7,083 nucleotides of DNA from an uncultured Chlorobiota bacterium. Lineage in GTDB: Bacteria > Bacteroidota > Kapaibacteriia > OLB7. A model generated the notes under the pieces. It was not told where the DNA came from. It did not search any database and was given only the letters and a program-made list of their open reading frames with translations. Position 1 is the first letter of the stretch. Every line of letters starts with the position of its first letter. This document shows, piece by piece, positions 1-6,340 of the stretch. The translations under genes and the position numbers were made by a program. The DNA lies in the NCBI GenBank assembly GCA_946481475.1, contig CAMLOB010000194.1, forward strand, positions 1-7,083, read 5' to 3'.

Positions 1-1
1 A

Positions 2-409
2 GAAGCCCTCCCCTCTACTCCTCCCCCCACAATGCCGGAGGTCCCCATGATCGCGGCACAGGCTCCGACACAGGGACTCGGCGGAGTGCTTCCGGAGAAA
101 CCGCTCCAGTCGATGACGCCGCTGGAAGAACTTGCCCGTCGACTGGAAACGGCCCGCATACCGATTGTAGAAGGGGAGGAGCCGGAATCGGAGAGTCCGG
201 CCTTCGAGCCCTCGATCGTCAGCGATACGTTCGCCGGAATTCTTGCGCAGCAGGGGGCCTACCGGCAGGCGATCAAAGCCTATCAGATGCTGGCCAGACT
301 GAAGCCGGAGCGGCGGGGAGAATATGAAAAGAAGATCGAGGAGATGCGCTGGAAGATGACGAGCGTCGTTCGGGAGGAAGAGGAGACGGGTGAGGAAGAT
401 CCGGAGTAG
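2..409 (+). CDS. C-terminal part of a TPR-like hypothetical protein (5' end outside window)
   Basis: The reading frame is open from the first bases of the window, and its opening residues are a Pro/Ser/Thr-rich stretch. This is therefore most likely the tail of a longer gene, although ATG codons at 32 and 47 could serve as starts of a 125- or 120-residue protein. No Shine-Dalgarno sequence precedes either ATG. Two parts are visible: an acidic, proline-containing linker of low complexity, and a short helical hairpin running from SDTFAGILAQQGAYRQAIKA to LARLKPERR. The pattern 'xxLAxxxxxQGxYxxAIxxYxxLxxLxP' is that of one tetratricopeptide unit. Similar hairpins end many uncharacterised Bacteroidota/Chlorobiota proteins; this is from memory of the family and was not searched. 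The last residues are strongly acidic. The protein probably mediates protein-protein contacts, but no function can be assigned. The gene is convergent with the transpeptidase gene, whose stop lies 27 bases downstream. Confidence 0.6.
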   Translation, partial: EALPSTPPPTMPEVPMIAAQAPTQGLGGVLPEKPLQSMTPLEELARRLETARIPIVEGEEPESESPAFEPSIVSDTFAGILAQQGAYRQAIKAYQMLARLKPERRGEYEKKIEEMRWKMTSVVREEEETGEEDPE

Positions 410-435
410 GGACAACGACGCGGATCTCCCTCTTT
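392..435 (+). terminator. Possible intrinsic terminator between convergent genes
   Basis: Positions 392-403 and 421-432 form a 12-base inverted repeat with one mismatch. Its core arms are AGATCCG and CGGATCT, and the loop of 17 bases contains the stop codon of the upstream gene. The right arm is followed by a short T/C-rich tail (TTTC) on the plus strand, and no T run is seen on the minus strand. The position between two convergent stop codons fits a terminator, but the long loop and weak U tail keep confidence low. Confidence 0.35.
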
Positions 436-1137
436 CTATCTGAAGACATAGCGTCCCTCCTCCACCGAGACTTCCGGAGGACGACGATCCCGCTCGAACC
501 GGTCGTAGCCTTCGTGCAGATTCTTCCAGAAGCCGATCCACTCCGACTCCTTGTGACGCTCCATGTTCTCGTCAGTCATTCTGAAGGGGAAGATGTGGAC
601 CTGAAAGAAGGGCTGTCCCCCTTCAAGGGCGGCTTCGGCCGGTCTCCATATCTCCTCGATTCCCTCGTTGGTCATCGCAAAGCATCCGAGCGAAGCGCAG
701 ATACCGTGGACCATGATCGCGCTGCCGGTCCGTCCGTAGCTTCGGTCGTATTCGTTCGGATAGCCGATATCAAACGCAAGATGGTAGTTGCTCTCCGGAT
801 TCATACGTGACGGAGTGACGCTGTAGAATCCCTCGGGACTCTGCCGGTCTCCTTCCCGCAACTTCGGTCCGAGCGTTCCGGACCACTTGCAGACCGGCCA
901 TGCGGCGAGCAATCGGTATGCTCCCTCCTTCCCTTCCACCCACATCTCCAGCTCGCTCTCTTCCTTGAATATCCTGATGAAAACCGGTTCGCCCGAAGTT
1001 GCCGATGCCGAGGATGGTATGTCGGAGGAGAGAGACTTCTGTCGGAGGTTCCCCTCTTCTGTGTCCACATTCGCGCAGTGGAACAATACCGGTGTCAGCA
1101 GGAGCAACGGAACAATCGTAAGGTGTCTTCTGTTCAT
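436..1137 (-). CDS. Exported L,D-transpeptidase catalytic-domain (YkuD) protein, YafK-like
   Basis: A 233-residue protein with the fold of L,D-transpeptidases (YkuD/PF03734), closest to the YafK branch. Family members use a catalytic cysteine on peptidoglycan stem peptides; E. coli YafK (DpaA/LdtF) cleaves the peptidoglycan-Braun lipoprotein bond. The signature is clear: H144-G-x-C followed by S-L-G-C152-F-A-M, with C152 the expected nucleophile. Also visible are 'GDRQSPEGFYSV' (about 97-107), typical of the domain's early strands, and 'FDIGYPNEYD' (122-131). The chosen ATG at 1137 opens a signal peptide (MNRR, then a hydrophobic stretch, residues 6-19) ending at C21. That cysteine could be a lipoprotein acylation site, but the -1 residue is His, which is unusual, so secretion without lipidation is possible. 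The frame extends upstream to 1350, but that extension is polar, would bury the signal peptide and overlaps the divergent gene start. No good Shine-Dalgarno sequence is seen. The gene diverges from the QEGLA gene and is probably unrelated to it in function. Confidence 0.88.
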   Translation of the reverse strand: MNRRHLTIVPLLLLTPVLFHCANVDTEEGNLRQKSLSSDIPSSASATSGEPVFIRIFKEESELEMWVEGKEGAYRLLAAWPVCKWSGTLGPKLREGDRQSPEGFYSVTPSRMNPESNYHLAFDIGYPNEYDRSYGRTGSAIMVHGICASLGCFAMTNEGIEEIWRPAEAALEGGQPFFQVHIFPFRMTDENMERHKESEWIGFWKNLHEGYDRFERDRRPPEVSVEEGRYVFR

Positions 1138-1147
1138 TCGAGCGTAC

Positions 1148-1179
1148 ACGTTCGGGAAAGGGATGCGTTCCCTGAACGT
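1148..1179. promoter_or_regulatory. Inverted repeat just upstream of the transpeptidase start (operator or leader hairpin)
   Basis: The left arm ACGTTCGGGAA (1148-1158) pairs with the right arm TTCCCTGAACGT (1168-1179), leaving one bulged base and a 9-base loop. On the minus strand it lies 10 bases upstream of the transpeptidase ATG, so if transcribed it would be a hairpin in the leader near the ribosome-binding region. As DNA it could be an operator in the 203-base divergent region 1138-1340. No convincing -35/-10 pair for either gene was found in that region. Confidence 0.35.
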
Positions 1180-1330
1180 CCCTTGCCCTTTGTTGCCGCA
1201 TCCGGGGGAGTGTGTGAACTCTCTTGTTCGGTTGCGGGATGATGTTTCCGGGAGGTCGGGTATACCGGTCCTGCCGGGCAAGCCCCGTTCCCGTCGTATC
1301 TTGTGCGAAGCAAAAGACCAGGAGAGGATC

Positions 1331-1334
1331 GGAG
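1331..1334 (+). promoter_or_regulatory. Shine-Dalgarno-like GGAG for the QEGLA gene
   Basis: GGAG lies six bases before the ATG at 1341 and supports that start. It is the only well-placed Shine-Dalgarno-like element found before a gene start in the window. The two ligase genes and the first sigma gene lack one, as is common in Bacteroidota. Confidence 0.5.
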
Positions 1335-1340
1335 TAGTAT

Positions 1341-3296
1341 ATGACGACACGTGCCCGCAAACGTCTGCGAAAAGTCAGTGCGGACTTCATAGCCGATATT
1401 CGTGCCCGGCTTGCCGAGGGGAAGGCGGTTCGCCGGACGCTCCCGGGCGGGCGTCTCCGGATCGATCGCCCGCTCCCCTTTCTGGTTGTCTATCGCCGTC
1501 CGACGCAGGGTGAAGCTCCGGGTCTGGACAAGATCGCCACCAGCGAAGGATCCTGGCTCGTCATCTCGGGTGATGCCGAGCTGCGCGAGGAGACCCGCAA
1601 TCTTGTCGAGGGGATTGCCTCGCTGCTGAGCGAGGAGTTCGGGGCCTTTCTGATTCTGGAGGTCTGGGGAAAGGTGAGGAGGGAGAAACAGAACGGGAAG
1701 GTCGATGCCGAAGCCGAGGAACGCCCCCCGAGTCCGGAGTTCCACATCGTCACATCGAAGAAGGGGTATCCGGGAAAGACCACGGAGAAGCTGCGTCACG
1801 CTCTGGGACGGATCCGGATAAGTGCGCAGCAGGCCCGGGTGGAGGTGGAGCGGAAGGGGACGATTGCTCCCCCCGGCATGAAACCCCTGATCACAGCCGC
1901 AAAGGGGCGGGAACTGAATTGTTCGGTGATCGGTCTGGAGATCGACCCGATCTGGCTGGATCAGGAAGGGGATGGATTCTATCCGTTGCTTCTGAACCGG
2001 CTTCGCCGCTCGACGGCCCGGGCGCTGAAACAGGCCTGGTATACGTTTACCGTTTCCAGAACCACGAGACAGCCTTCGCACTATCTGGCTCTCGGACCGA
2101 ACGCCGTGACCCGGGCGGTCTGGGAGGCCGACAGGACGCTGGCCGAGATCGACAACTCGTTCGACCTGCTTCTGGCCGTCACACCGGTCAATTCCGAATC
2201 GGCCTGGAGAGCATTCTCCCGGAAGAGGGGGGAGATGACCCCGGAGTTCTTCTACCGGCCGATCGATGTCGATCCCGATCTGATGAAGCGGAAGCTCTAC
2301 GCGATTCCGATCGAGCGGATCGAGGACCCGACGCTGGCTCATCTGTTTGCCGAGAAGCGGGAGGAGCTGGACCGGAAGCTGACGATGTTGCGGGATCGGG
2401 GGACGCCGAAGCTCTGCTATGAAAGCATGCAACTCTTCGGGATGCCGGCTCCGGAGTTCGTGAAGACCGCGCTGGAGATTCTGGAGAACCTGCCGCGGAA
2501 CGACCGGAACGAGTCGGCAACCAAACAGGTAAAGGCCGAGGAGTTTGCCCGGCTGGCCCGCGAGGAGTTCTCCTGGTACCGGAAGCTGATGCCGGAGTTT
2601 GTGGGGAAGGTGGAGGTGCGGGACGATGTGACCCAGGGATTGATCGTCTCGAACGGTACGCTCCTGATCGGGACCGGGTCGACCTTCCCGGCAAGCCGGG
2701 TCCGCGCCCTTTTGCAGCATGAAGTCGGCACCCATGTCCTCACCTGGGCCAATGGTCACGCGCAGCCGCTGCGGCAGCTCTATGGCGGACTGGCCGACTA
2801 CGACGAGTTCCAGGAGGGGATTGCGGTTCTGGCCGAATATCTGGTGGGGGGGCTGAGCGCCTCCCGTCTCCGGACCCTTGCCGCCCGCGTGGTGGCGGTC
2901 GATGCGATGCTGGACAAGGCAACCTTTGTCGACACGTTCCGGTTGCTGACCCGGGAGTACGGCTTCACCAAGCGCTACGCCTTCACCATTACGATGCGAA
3001 TCTATCGCGGCGGGGGGTTGACAAAAGATGCCGTCTACCTGTATGGACTTATCCACGTTCTGAAGTATCTTCGCGGCAGCGGAGAACTGCGTCCTCTCTT
3101 TGTGGGAAAGATTGCGGCACGGCACCTGCCGGTGATTCGGGAATTGCAACTGCGCGAGGTGCTCAAACCTACTCCCCTCCTTCCACGCTACCTTGACGAA
3201 CCGGACGTGCAACCCCGACTTGATCGGGTGCGCAAAGGCCTGACGGTGCTCGATATCGCAAAGGTGACGAAGCGACGGGGGGGGGCCTCGCGATGA
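1341..3296 (+). CDS. DUF1704 / QEGLA-motif putative zinc carboxypeptidase (MATCAP family)
   Basis: A 651-residue cytosolic protein of the family named 'flavohemoglobin expression-modulating QEGLA motif protein' (TIGR02421, DUF1704/PF08014). The eukaryotic members MATCAP1/2 are tubulin carboxypeptidases; the substrate of bacterial members is unknown to me. The zincin motif HEVGTH is at 460-465 (H460, E461, H465), and the family motif appears as QEGIA at 491-495, where E492 is the expected third zinc ligand. The N-terminal 'RRTLPGGRLRIDRPLPFLVVYRRP' region (31-54) and 'RGGGLTKDAVYLYG' (556-569) are also typical of the family. A charged, low-complexity insertion sits at about 110-135. No signal peptide or membrane segment is seen. 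The start is fixed by GGAG and by the typical N-terminus. The gene opens a cassette with two GshB-like ligases on the same strand, the first after a 100-base gap. Its 3' end contains a run of nine G directly before RRGGASR-stop. Assignment to the family is firm; peptidase activity is inferred from the intact zinc residues. Confidence 0.92.
   Translation: MTTRARKRLRKVSADFIADIRARLAEGKAVRRTLPGGRLRIDRPLPFLVVYRRPTQGEAPGLDKIATSEGSWLVISGDAELREETRNLVEGIASLLSEEFGAFLILEVWGKVRREKQNGKVDAEAEERPPSPEFHIVTSKKGYPGKTTEKLRHALGRIRISAQQARVEVERKGTIAPPGMKPLITAAKGRELNCSVIGLEIDPIWLDQEGDGFYPLLLNRLRRSTARALKQAWYTFTVSRTTRQPSHYLALGPNAVTRAVWEADRTLAEIDNSFDLLLAVTPVNSESAWRAFSRKRGEMTPEFFYRPIDVDPDLMKRKLYAIPIERIEDPTLAHLFAEKREELDRKLTMLRDRGTPKLCYESMQLFGMPAPEFVKTALEILENLPRNDRNESATKQVKAEEFARLAREEFSWYRKLMPEFVGKVEVRDDVTQGLIVSNGTLLIGTGSTFPASRVRALLQHEVGTHVLTWANGHAQPLRQLYGGLADYDEFQEGIAVLAEYLVGGLSASRLRTLAARVVAVDAMLDKATFVDTFRLLTREYGFTKRYAFTITMRIYRGGGLTKDAVYLYGLIHVLKYLRGSGELRPLFVGKIAARHLPVIRELQLREVLKPTPLLPRYLDEPDVQPRLDRVRKGLTVLDIAKVTKRRGGASR
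3277..3285 (+). repeat. G9 homopolymer at the 3' end of the QEGLA gene
   Basis: Nine consecutive G encode part of the C-terminal RRGGASR. This is the longest G run noticed; others are seven or fewer, for example at 2846-2852. Loss of one G would shift the peptidase into the frame of the first ATP-grasp gene, which has no stop between 3286 and the ligase start at 3397. Gain of one G would lead into a frame that ends at 3388. It may be a slippage site or a sequencing-error site. Confidence 0.9.
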
Positions 3297-3396
3297 GCCG
3301 ACGGAGGGGGGCGGACCGAATCGATACGGAACGGGAGGAAGACGGCCGGTGTTCTCTACCGCAGGAACTTCATTACCAGAACAGATAACATCATCT

Positions 3397-4440
3397 ATGA
3401 GACTTGGACTCTTTGTCAACGATGTCACGACCGAACAGGCCGGATATACCACCGTTCGCATTGCCATGGCGGCGACGAACGCCGGACATGAGGTCTGGTT
3501 TATGGGAGCCGGAGATCTGGCCTACGATCCCGACGACACGGTCTGCGCACGTGCGCGCAGGGTTCCCCGCAAGGGATATAAAACAACCGATGCTTACCTG
3601 AAAGACCTGAAGGGGAACAAGAGCATCAGCAGCCGGATCACGGTCGATGATCTGGATGTGTTGTTGCTGCGGAACGACCCTTCGGACGACGCAATCAAGC
3701 GTCCCTGGGCCACCAACGTCGGCGTCATCTTCGGTCGCGTGGCCATGCGCCACGGCGTGATCGTGCTGAACGATCCGGACGGTCTGGCCAAGGCGATGAC
3801 GAAGATGTATTTCCAGCTTTTCCCGGAAGAAGTGCGTCCCCGCACGCTGATCACGCGCGACCGGAACGAGATCAAGGCCTTTGCAAAAGAGGAGAGGACG
3901 ATTGTCCTGAAGCCGCTGCAGGGTTCCGGAGGACAGAGCGTCTTCATGGTTCGTCCGGAGGATATTCCGAATCTGAATCAGATGATCGACGCGGTCAGTC
4001 GCGACGGCTACGTGATCGCGCAGGAATACCTGCCGGAGGCCGAAAAGGGAGATATGCGGTTCTTCCTGATGAACGGTAAACCGCTGAGATGGCGGGGAAA
4101 GTATGCCGCCTTCCGCCGGATTCGTTCCGGAGGAGACCTGCGGAGCAACGTTCATGCCGGAGGGACGCTGGCCCAGGCCGACGTCAATGAGACCGTCCTG
4201 AAAGTCGCCGAGATCGTCCGTCCGAAACTTGTGCAGGACGGGATGTTTCTGGTCGGACTTGACATCGTCGGCGACAAGTTGATGGAGATCAACGTGTTCA
4301 GTCCGGGGGGCCTGGGAAGTGCGCAGAAATTCGAGGGGGTGAACTTCGCCAACGCAGTCCTGCAGGCGCTGGAACGAAAGGTGGAATACATGCGTTATTA
4401 TCGACGCAAATTCGATAACGTGGAGATGTCCACCCTGTAA
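3397..4440 (+). CDS. GshB-like ATP-grasp ligase, copy 1
   Basis: A 347-residue ATP-grasp enzyme resembling prokaryotic glutathione synthetase (E. coli GshB is 316 residues). The family activates a carboxylate as acyl phosphate with ATP and joins it to an amine. GshB-like landmarks occur in order: LDVLLLRNDPSDD (86-98, compare 'LDVILMRKDPPFD' in GshB); VLNDPDGL (123-130); the glycine-rich ATP loop K172-PLQGSGG-179; AQEYLPEAEKGDMRF (208-222); the small loop GGDLRSNVHAGG (245-256); and GLDIVGD...MEINVFSPGG (287-305), with D289, E297 and N299 as expected metal/ATP ligands. The loop keeps N251, H253 and G255-G256, so activity is likely. ATG 3397 was chosen because it aligns with the second copy and with GshB; a GTG at 3349 would add 16 residues of doubtful value. 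There is no Shine-Dalgarno sequence, but the leader is A-rich. The substrate is unknown. No GshA is present, so calling it a glutathione synthetase would be premature. Confidence 0.87.
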   Translation: MRLGLFVNDVTTEQAGYTTVRIAMAATNAGHEVWFMGAGDLAYDPDDTVCARARRVPRKGYKTTDAYLKDLKGNKSISSRITVDDLDVLLLRNDPSDDAIKRPWATNVGVIFGRVAMRHGVIVLNDPDGLAKAMTKMYFQLFPEEVRPRTLITRDRNEIKAFAKEERTIVLKPLQGSGGQSVFMVRPEDIPNLNQMIDAVSRDGYVIAQEYLPEAEKGDMRFFLMNGKPLRWRGKYAAFRRIRSGGDLRSNVHAGGTLAQADVNETVLKVAEIVRPKLVQDGMFLVGLDIVGDKLMEINVFSPGGLGSAQKFEGVNFANAVLQALERKVEYMRYYRRKFDNVEMSTL

Positions 4441-4486
4441 ATTCCGGGGAGGCTCTCTACCCACCTGACGGCATGACGGCTCATCA

Positions 4487-5527
4487 ATGAACATTGGATT
4501 TTTCGTTAACGATAAAGCCACCGAACAGCCCAACTACACCACCACGTGTCTGGCGATGGAGGCTCACAATCGCGGACACCACGTCTTCTATATCGACGTG
4601 AACGACTTCGCCTTTTCTCCCGACAACACGGTCTATGTGTGGGGGTGCAAGGCCAAGGGGAAGAAGTACCGTTCGACCAACACCTTTCTGGAAGATATTC
4701 GCGACGCGAGCAGTGCGGCCGAGCACATTGCGATCCGCGAACTCGATGTTCTGCTGTTGCGGAACGATCCTTCGGACGACGTGGAACGGGCCTGGGCGCA
4801 GAACATCGGCACGGCGTTCGGCCAGTTGGCGACGCGGCAGGGGGTGATTGTTCTGAACGATCCCAAAGGTCTGGCCTCGGCGGGGAACAAACTCTACTTC
4901 CAGTTCTTTCCCGAAAGCGTCCGTCCGCAGACGCTGATCAGCAGAAAACCGGATGAGATCAAAGCCTTTGTCAGAGATCGAAAAAAAGCCGTTCTGAAAC
5001 CCCTTCAGGGCTCCGGCGGTGAGGGGGTTTTTCTGGTTAACGCAAAGGAGAACGCCAACCTGAACCAGATCATCGAGACGCTGAGCCACGGCGGCTACAT
5101 CATCGCTCAGGAATATCTCCGGGCCGCCTCCGATGGGGATGTCCGGTTCTTCCTGATGAACGGTCAGCCGCTGCGGCGCGACGGCGTCTATGCCGCTGTC
5201 CGCAGGGTGGGGGCGGCTGACGATATACGGAACAACGTCCGGGTCGGGGCCGAAGCCGAGCGGGTGAAGGTGACCGATGAGATGCTGGAACTTGCCGATA
5301 TCGTTCGTCCGAAGCTGGTGCAGGACGGGATGTTTCTGGTGGGACTGGATATTGCCGGCGACAAGTTGATGGAGATCAATGTGTTCAGTCCGGGGGGACT
5401 CAACTTTATCGGAAAAATGCTTGAGGTCGATTTTATCGGAGAGGTGATCGATGCGCTGGAGCACAAGGTTGCCTACATGAAGCATTACGACCGGAACTTC
5501 GACAATCTGGAGATTGCGATGTTGTGA
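4487..5527 (+). CDS. GshB-like ATP-grasp ligase, copy 2 (diverged loop)
   Basis: A 346-residue paralogue of the preceding gene, 46 bases downstream on the same strand and probably co-transcribed. By eye about half of the residues are identical, collinear over the whole length with the same C-terminal end pattern (Y-x-R-x-FDN-x-E). The ATP-grasp core is intact: K171-PLQGSGG-178, AQEYL (207-211), D218 and R220, GLDIAGD (286-292), and E296, N298 in MEINVFSPGG. The flexible loop differs: where copy 1 has GGDLRSNVHAGG, this has AADDIRNNVRVGA, losing one glycine pair entirely, one glycine of the second, and changing His to Arg. In GshB this loop closes over ATP and the acceptor peptide, so the substrate or mechanism may differ. 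It probably acts with copy 1, either sequentially or as a hetero-oligomer; this is inference. No close Shine-Dalgarno sequence is present: a GGGGAGG lies about 36 bases upstream of the ATG, too far to serve. Confidence 0.87.
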   Translation: MNIGFFVNDKATEQPNYTTTCLAMEAHNRGHHVFYIDVNDFAFSPDNTVYVWGCKAKGKKYRSTNTFLEDIRDASSAAEHIAIRELDVLLLRNDPSDDVERAWAQNIGTAFGQLATRQGVIVLNDPKGLASAGNKLYFQFFPESVRPQTLISRKPDEIKAFVRDRKKAVLKPLQGSGGEGVFLVNAKENANLNQIIETLSHGGYIIAQEYLRAASDGDVRFFLMNGQPLRRDGVYAAVRRVGAADDIRNNVRVGAEAERVKVTDEMLELADIVRPKLVQDGMFLVGLDIAGDKLMEINVFSPGGLNFIGKMLEVDFIGEVIDALEHKVAYMKHYDRNFDNLEIAML

Positions 5528-5570
5528 GGGCTGGGCTCCTGAATAGATATGTTCTTGCTTGTGAGTAGGC

Positions 5571-5645
5571 GATCAGCTATTGGGAGCCGCCTTCTCAGCA
5601 TCAGTGATCGGCAGTCGGATATCAGCGGGATTGGCTCGTCCGCTG
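5571..5645. repeat. Decayed short-repeat segment in the spacer before the first sigma gene
   Basis: The 227-base spacer 5528-5754 has no credible gene. At 5571-5625 it carries imperfect ATCAG/GATCGG-type units (ATCAG at 5572, 5600 and 5621, with TCGGCAGTCGG between), resembling degenerate intergenic repeats seen in many environmental genomes. A small inverted repeat CAGCGG (5623-5628)/CCGCTG (5640-5645) with an 11-base loop is followed by TTCTCTT and could be a weak terminator for the ligase operon. A T6 run occurs at about 5699-5704 without a clear stem. Confidence 0.35.
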
Positions 5646-5754
5646 TTCTCTTCGTCCTCCTTGCTCCCTGTCCACGATCCGGTCACACACATACCCGTTT
5701 TTTCTTTCCCGGTCAAGGCTGTAGATTCGAGCCGAACCAATTCCCCATTGCGTT

Positions 5755-6327
5755 ATGCCGGATACACGGGACGATATTACGCGATTGCTGGTCGATCTCG
5801 GTCGGGGAGACGAGCGGGCGGTCGACCGGCTGCTGCCGTTGATCTACGAGGAACTCCGGCGCATGGCCCACCACTACATGGTCAGGGAGCGGGCGGAGCA
5901 TACGCTGGATACCACGGCACTTGTCCATGAAGCCTATCTGAAGCTGGTCGATCAGCGGGCGGTCGACTGGCGGAACCGTTCCCACTTCTTTGCGATTGCC
6001 TCGATGGCGATGCGTCGCATCCTGGTGAACTACGCGAAGATGCGTTCGCGGCGGAAGCGGGGGGGAGGGGCCGTGCCGGTCTCGATAGAAAATGCGCCCG
6101 AATTGCAGCTTGTCGCCGAGGAGCGGGCCGGGGAACTGATCGCGCTGGACGAGGCGCTGGAGATGCTCTCGCAGATCAACGAGCGGGCCGGACACGTGGT
6201 GGAATGCCGGTTCTTCGGCGGACTTTCCATCGAGGAGACGGCCGAAGCGCTCGGGGTCTCGCCGATGACCGTCAAGCGTGACTGGCAGTTTGCCAAGGCG
6301 TGGTTGCGTCGGGAGATTGACGAGTGA
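5755..6327 (+). CDS. ECF-type RNA polymerase sigma factor (TIGR02999-like)
   Basis: A complete 190-residue sigma-70 factor of the extracytoplasmic-function group, resembling TIGR02999/PF07638. It would bind core RNA polymerase and direct it to a small regulon. Region 2 spans about 20-97, with LLPLIYEELRRMAHHYMVRE (27-46), HTLDTTALVHEAYLKLVDQ (49-67) and the tract DWRNRSHFFAIASMAMRRIL (71-90), all highly typical of this subfamily. A basic, glycine-rich linker follows (99-105, RRKRGGG). Region 4 runs from about 130 to 187, with the helix-turn-helix LSIEETAEALGVSPMTVKRD (157-176). The ATG is the expected N-terminus for the family (MPDTRDDITRLL...); no Shine-Dalgarno sequence is visible. In many genomes this subfamily is followed by a Ser/Thr protein kinase gene, but here the next gene is a second sigma factor. 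No anti-sigma gene is in the window. Confidence 0.93.
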   Translation: MPDTRDDITRLLVDLGRGDERAVDRLLPLIYEELRRMAHHYMVRERAEHTLDTTALVHEAYLKLVDQRAVDWRNRSHFFAIASMAMRRILVNYAKMRSRRKRGGGAVPVSIENAPELQLVAEERAGELIALDEALEMLSQINERAGHVVECRFFGGLSIEETAEALGVSPMTVKRDWQFAKAWLRREIDE

Positions 6328-6340
6328 GGGTAGTCGATTT

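Noticed and set aside
1232..1266. TTGCGG and TATACC as a promoter for the QEGLA gene
   Set aside because: The spacing of 23 bases is too long for a standard promoter and no better pair was found.
1138..1350. Upstream extension of the transpeptidase frame to an ATG at 1350
   Set aside because: It would put about 71 polar residues before an obvious signal peptide and overlap the divergent QEGLA start.
1134..3467. A 777-codon open frame on the minus strand covering the whole QEGLA gene
   Set aside because: It is antisense to a gene with clear family motifs, has no recognisable domain, is rich in Arg/Pro/His/Gln as expected for an antisense shadow in GC-rich DNA, and overlaps the transpeptidase start.
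4473..4490. Five-codon frame (MTAHQ) overlapping the second ligase start as ATGA
   Set aside because: It is too short to distinguish from chance and has no ribosome-binding site.
3391..5485. Two long minus-strand frames (3391-4533 and 4484-5485) opposite the ligases
   Set aside because: They resemble each other only because the plus-strand ligases are paralogues. They are shadows of codon bias.
5549..5930. Small plus-strand frames in the spacer before the first sigma gene (5549-5842, 5580-5930)
   Set aside because: They translate repeat-derived sequence, overlap the sigma gene in another frame and show no domain.
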